Source of the DNA: Xenococcus sp. MO_188.B8
GTDB lineage: Bacteria > Cyanobacteriota > Cyanobacteriia > Cyanobacteriales > Xenococcaceae
Length of the DNA stretch: 64,000 bases
Reading direction: 5' to 3'
Assembly (NCBI GenBank): GCA_030065615.1
Contig: JASJDR010000013.1
Location: 1-64,000, forward strand
The notes under the pieces are model-generated. The model saw only the letters and a program-made list of their open reading frames with translations, ran no database searches and was not told where the DNA came from. Shown one piece after another: positions 63,469 to 64,000 of the stretch. The stretch's first letter is position 1, and every line of letters begins with the position of its first letter. Position numbers and translations under genes: made by a program.

Positions 63469-64000
63469 ATGAATCAAATTAAACCCTTGAACTCTACTAA
63501 AACTGATTTACGTCGGGAAGTAACTAAACTACCATCTTGGCTAAAAGCAACCATTGGCAAGGCTAGTGATATCTCTACTGTACAAAAAATTATTAAAAAA
63601 AGAGAAATCCATACGATTTGTGAAGAAGGAAGATGTCCTAACCGAGGAGAATGCTATGCTAATAAAACAGCTACTTTTCTTTTAATGGGTCAAGTTTGCA
63701 CCCGAGCTTGCGCTTTTTGTCAGGTAGATAAAGGAAAAGCGCCTATGATTTTAGATCCTGAGGAGCCAAGAAAAGTTGCTGAAGCTATATCTTTATTGGG
63801 GCTGCACTATGTTGTTTTAACTTCTGTCGCTCGTGATGATTTGGCTGATGGTGGTGCAGCATGGTTTGTAAAGGTGATGGACGCGATTCGCCAAACTAGT
63901 CCACAAACAGAGATTGAAGTTTTAACGCCAGATTTTTGGAGTGGTAAAGCAGGAAGTGTTTCCCAAAAAGCCAGAGTTGCTACTGTGGTCGCGGCTAAAC
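63469..64000 (+). CDS. lipA: Lipoyl synthase, 5' part
   Basis: Runs off the window end; 177 codons are visible. Radical SAM enzyme that adds sulfur to octanoyl groups to form lipoate. The auxiliary cluster motif [12 protein letters not shown] (CX4CX5C) and the radical SAM motif CTRACAFC (CX3CX2C) are both present, and [14 protein letters not shown] fits. Start ATG at 63469. A 31-codon frame at 63372-63467 upstream is not supported. Confidence 0.92.
   Translation, partial: MNQIKPLNSTKTDLRREVTKLPSWLKATIGKASDISTVQKIIKKREIHTICEEGRCPNRGECYANKTATFLLMGQVCTRACAFCQVDKGKAPMILDPEEPRKVAEAISLLGLHYVVLTSVARDDLADGGAAWFVKVMDAIRQTSPQTEIEVLTPDFWSGKAGSVSQKARVATVVAAK

Overview
The window comes from a cyanobacterium. 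The evidence is psbX (photosystem II), ycf66, a PatA-type response regulator, many HIP1 palindromes (GCGATCGC), AT-rich DNA, cobQ, and a high density of CHAT/TPR, Ser/Thr kinase and AAA-like regulators. The repeat-rich, regulator-rich style suggests a large-genome lineage (Pleurocapsa-like or filamentous), but that is inference only.

Layout. 1-20 kb is mostly core gene content: DUF3110, DUF2996 and PRC-barrel proteins, a PatA-like regulator, a CNNM/CorC transporter, a CAT-anticodon tRNA, pyrE, an ABC permease, a receiver-histidine kinase, ycf66, psbX, an HlyD-type adaptor, def, a metal P-type ATPase, an FHA protein and holB. 20-27 kb is accessory: a sulfotransferase-repeat fusion, a brnT toxin gene broken by a MITE-like element and a nonsense codon beside an intact antitoxin gene, an orphan arsR, and a tnpB-only IS200/IS605-type element. 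27-30.6 kb holds cobQ, a 2Fe-2S protein, a DprA-like protein and a MAPEG protein.

31-36 kb holds the most unusual gene: a 1490-residue protein with a caspase-like domain, one membrane segment and four tandem subtilisin-like domains with differing active sites. A small protein whose C-terminus looks like the peptidase-co-occurring domains of bacterial conflict systems follows it. 36-42.4 kb is a catabolic region with intact guanine deaminase, an iron-type alcohol dehydrogenase and an aldehyde dehydrogenase. Around them lie decayed genes made by precise deletions: a urate hydroxylase tail, a fusion of 5-hydroxyisourate hydrolase to an OHCU decarboxylase tail, a Rieske oxygenase lacking its centre, and a distant guanine deaminase tail.

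47-59.6 kb is a signalling and conflict-type cluster: a secreted TPR-CHAT protein, then a tight operon of TPR-CHAT protease, small protein and two-TM protein (layout like the CATRA class). A fourth small membrane-protein gene follows, disrupted by a MITE with an 8-bp target duplication, and then a kinase-AAA fusion and an AAA-TM-TPR protein. The window ends with a CobW-type GTPase, a Ser/Thr kinase, a response regulator and the 5' part of lipA.

Throughout, non-coding DNA is loaded with dispersed repeats. The main family has conserved flanks around a short hairpin whose two arms change together from copy to copy. One copy lies in frame inside the HlyD-family gene, and others sit between runs of AT-rich heptamers.
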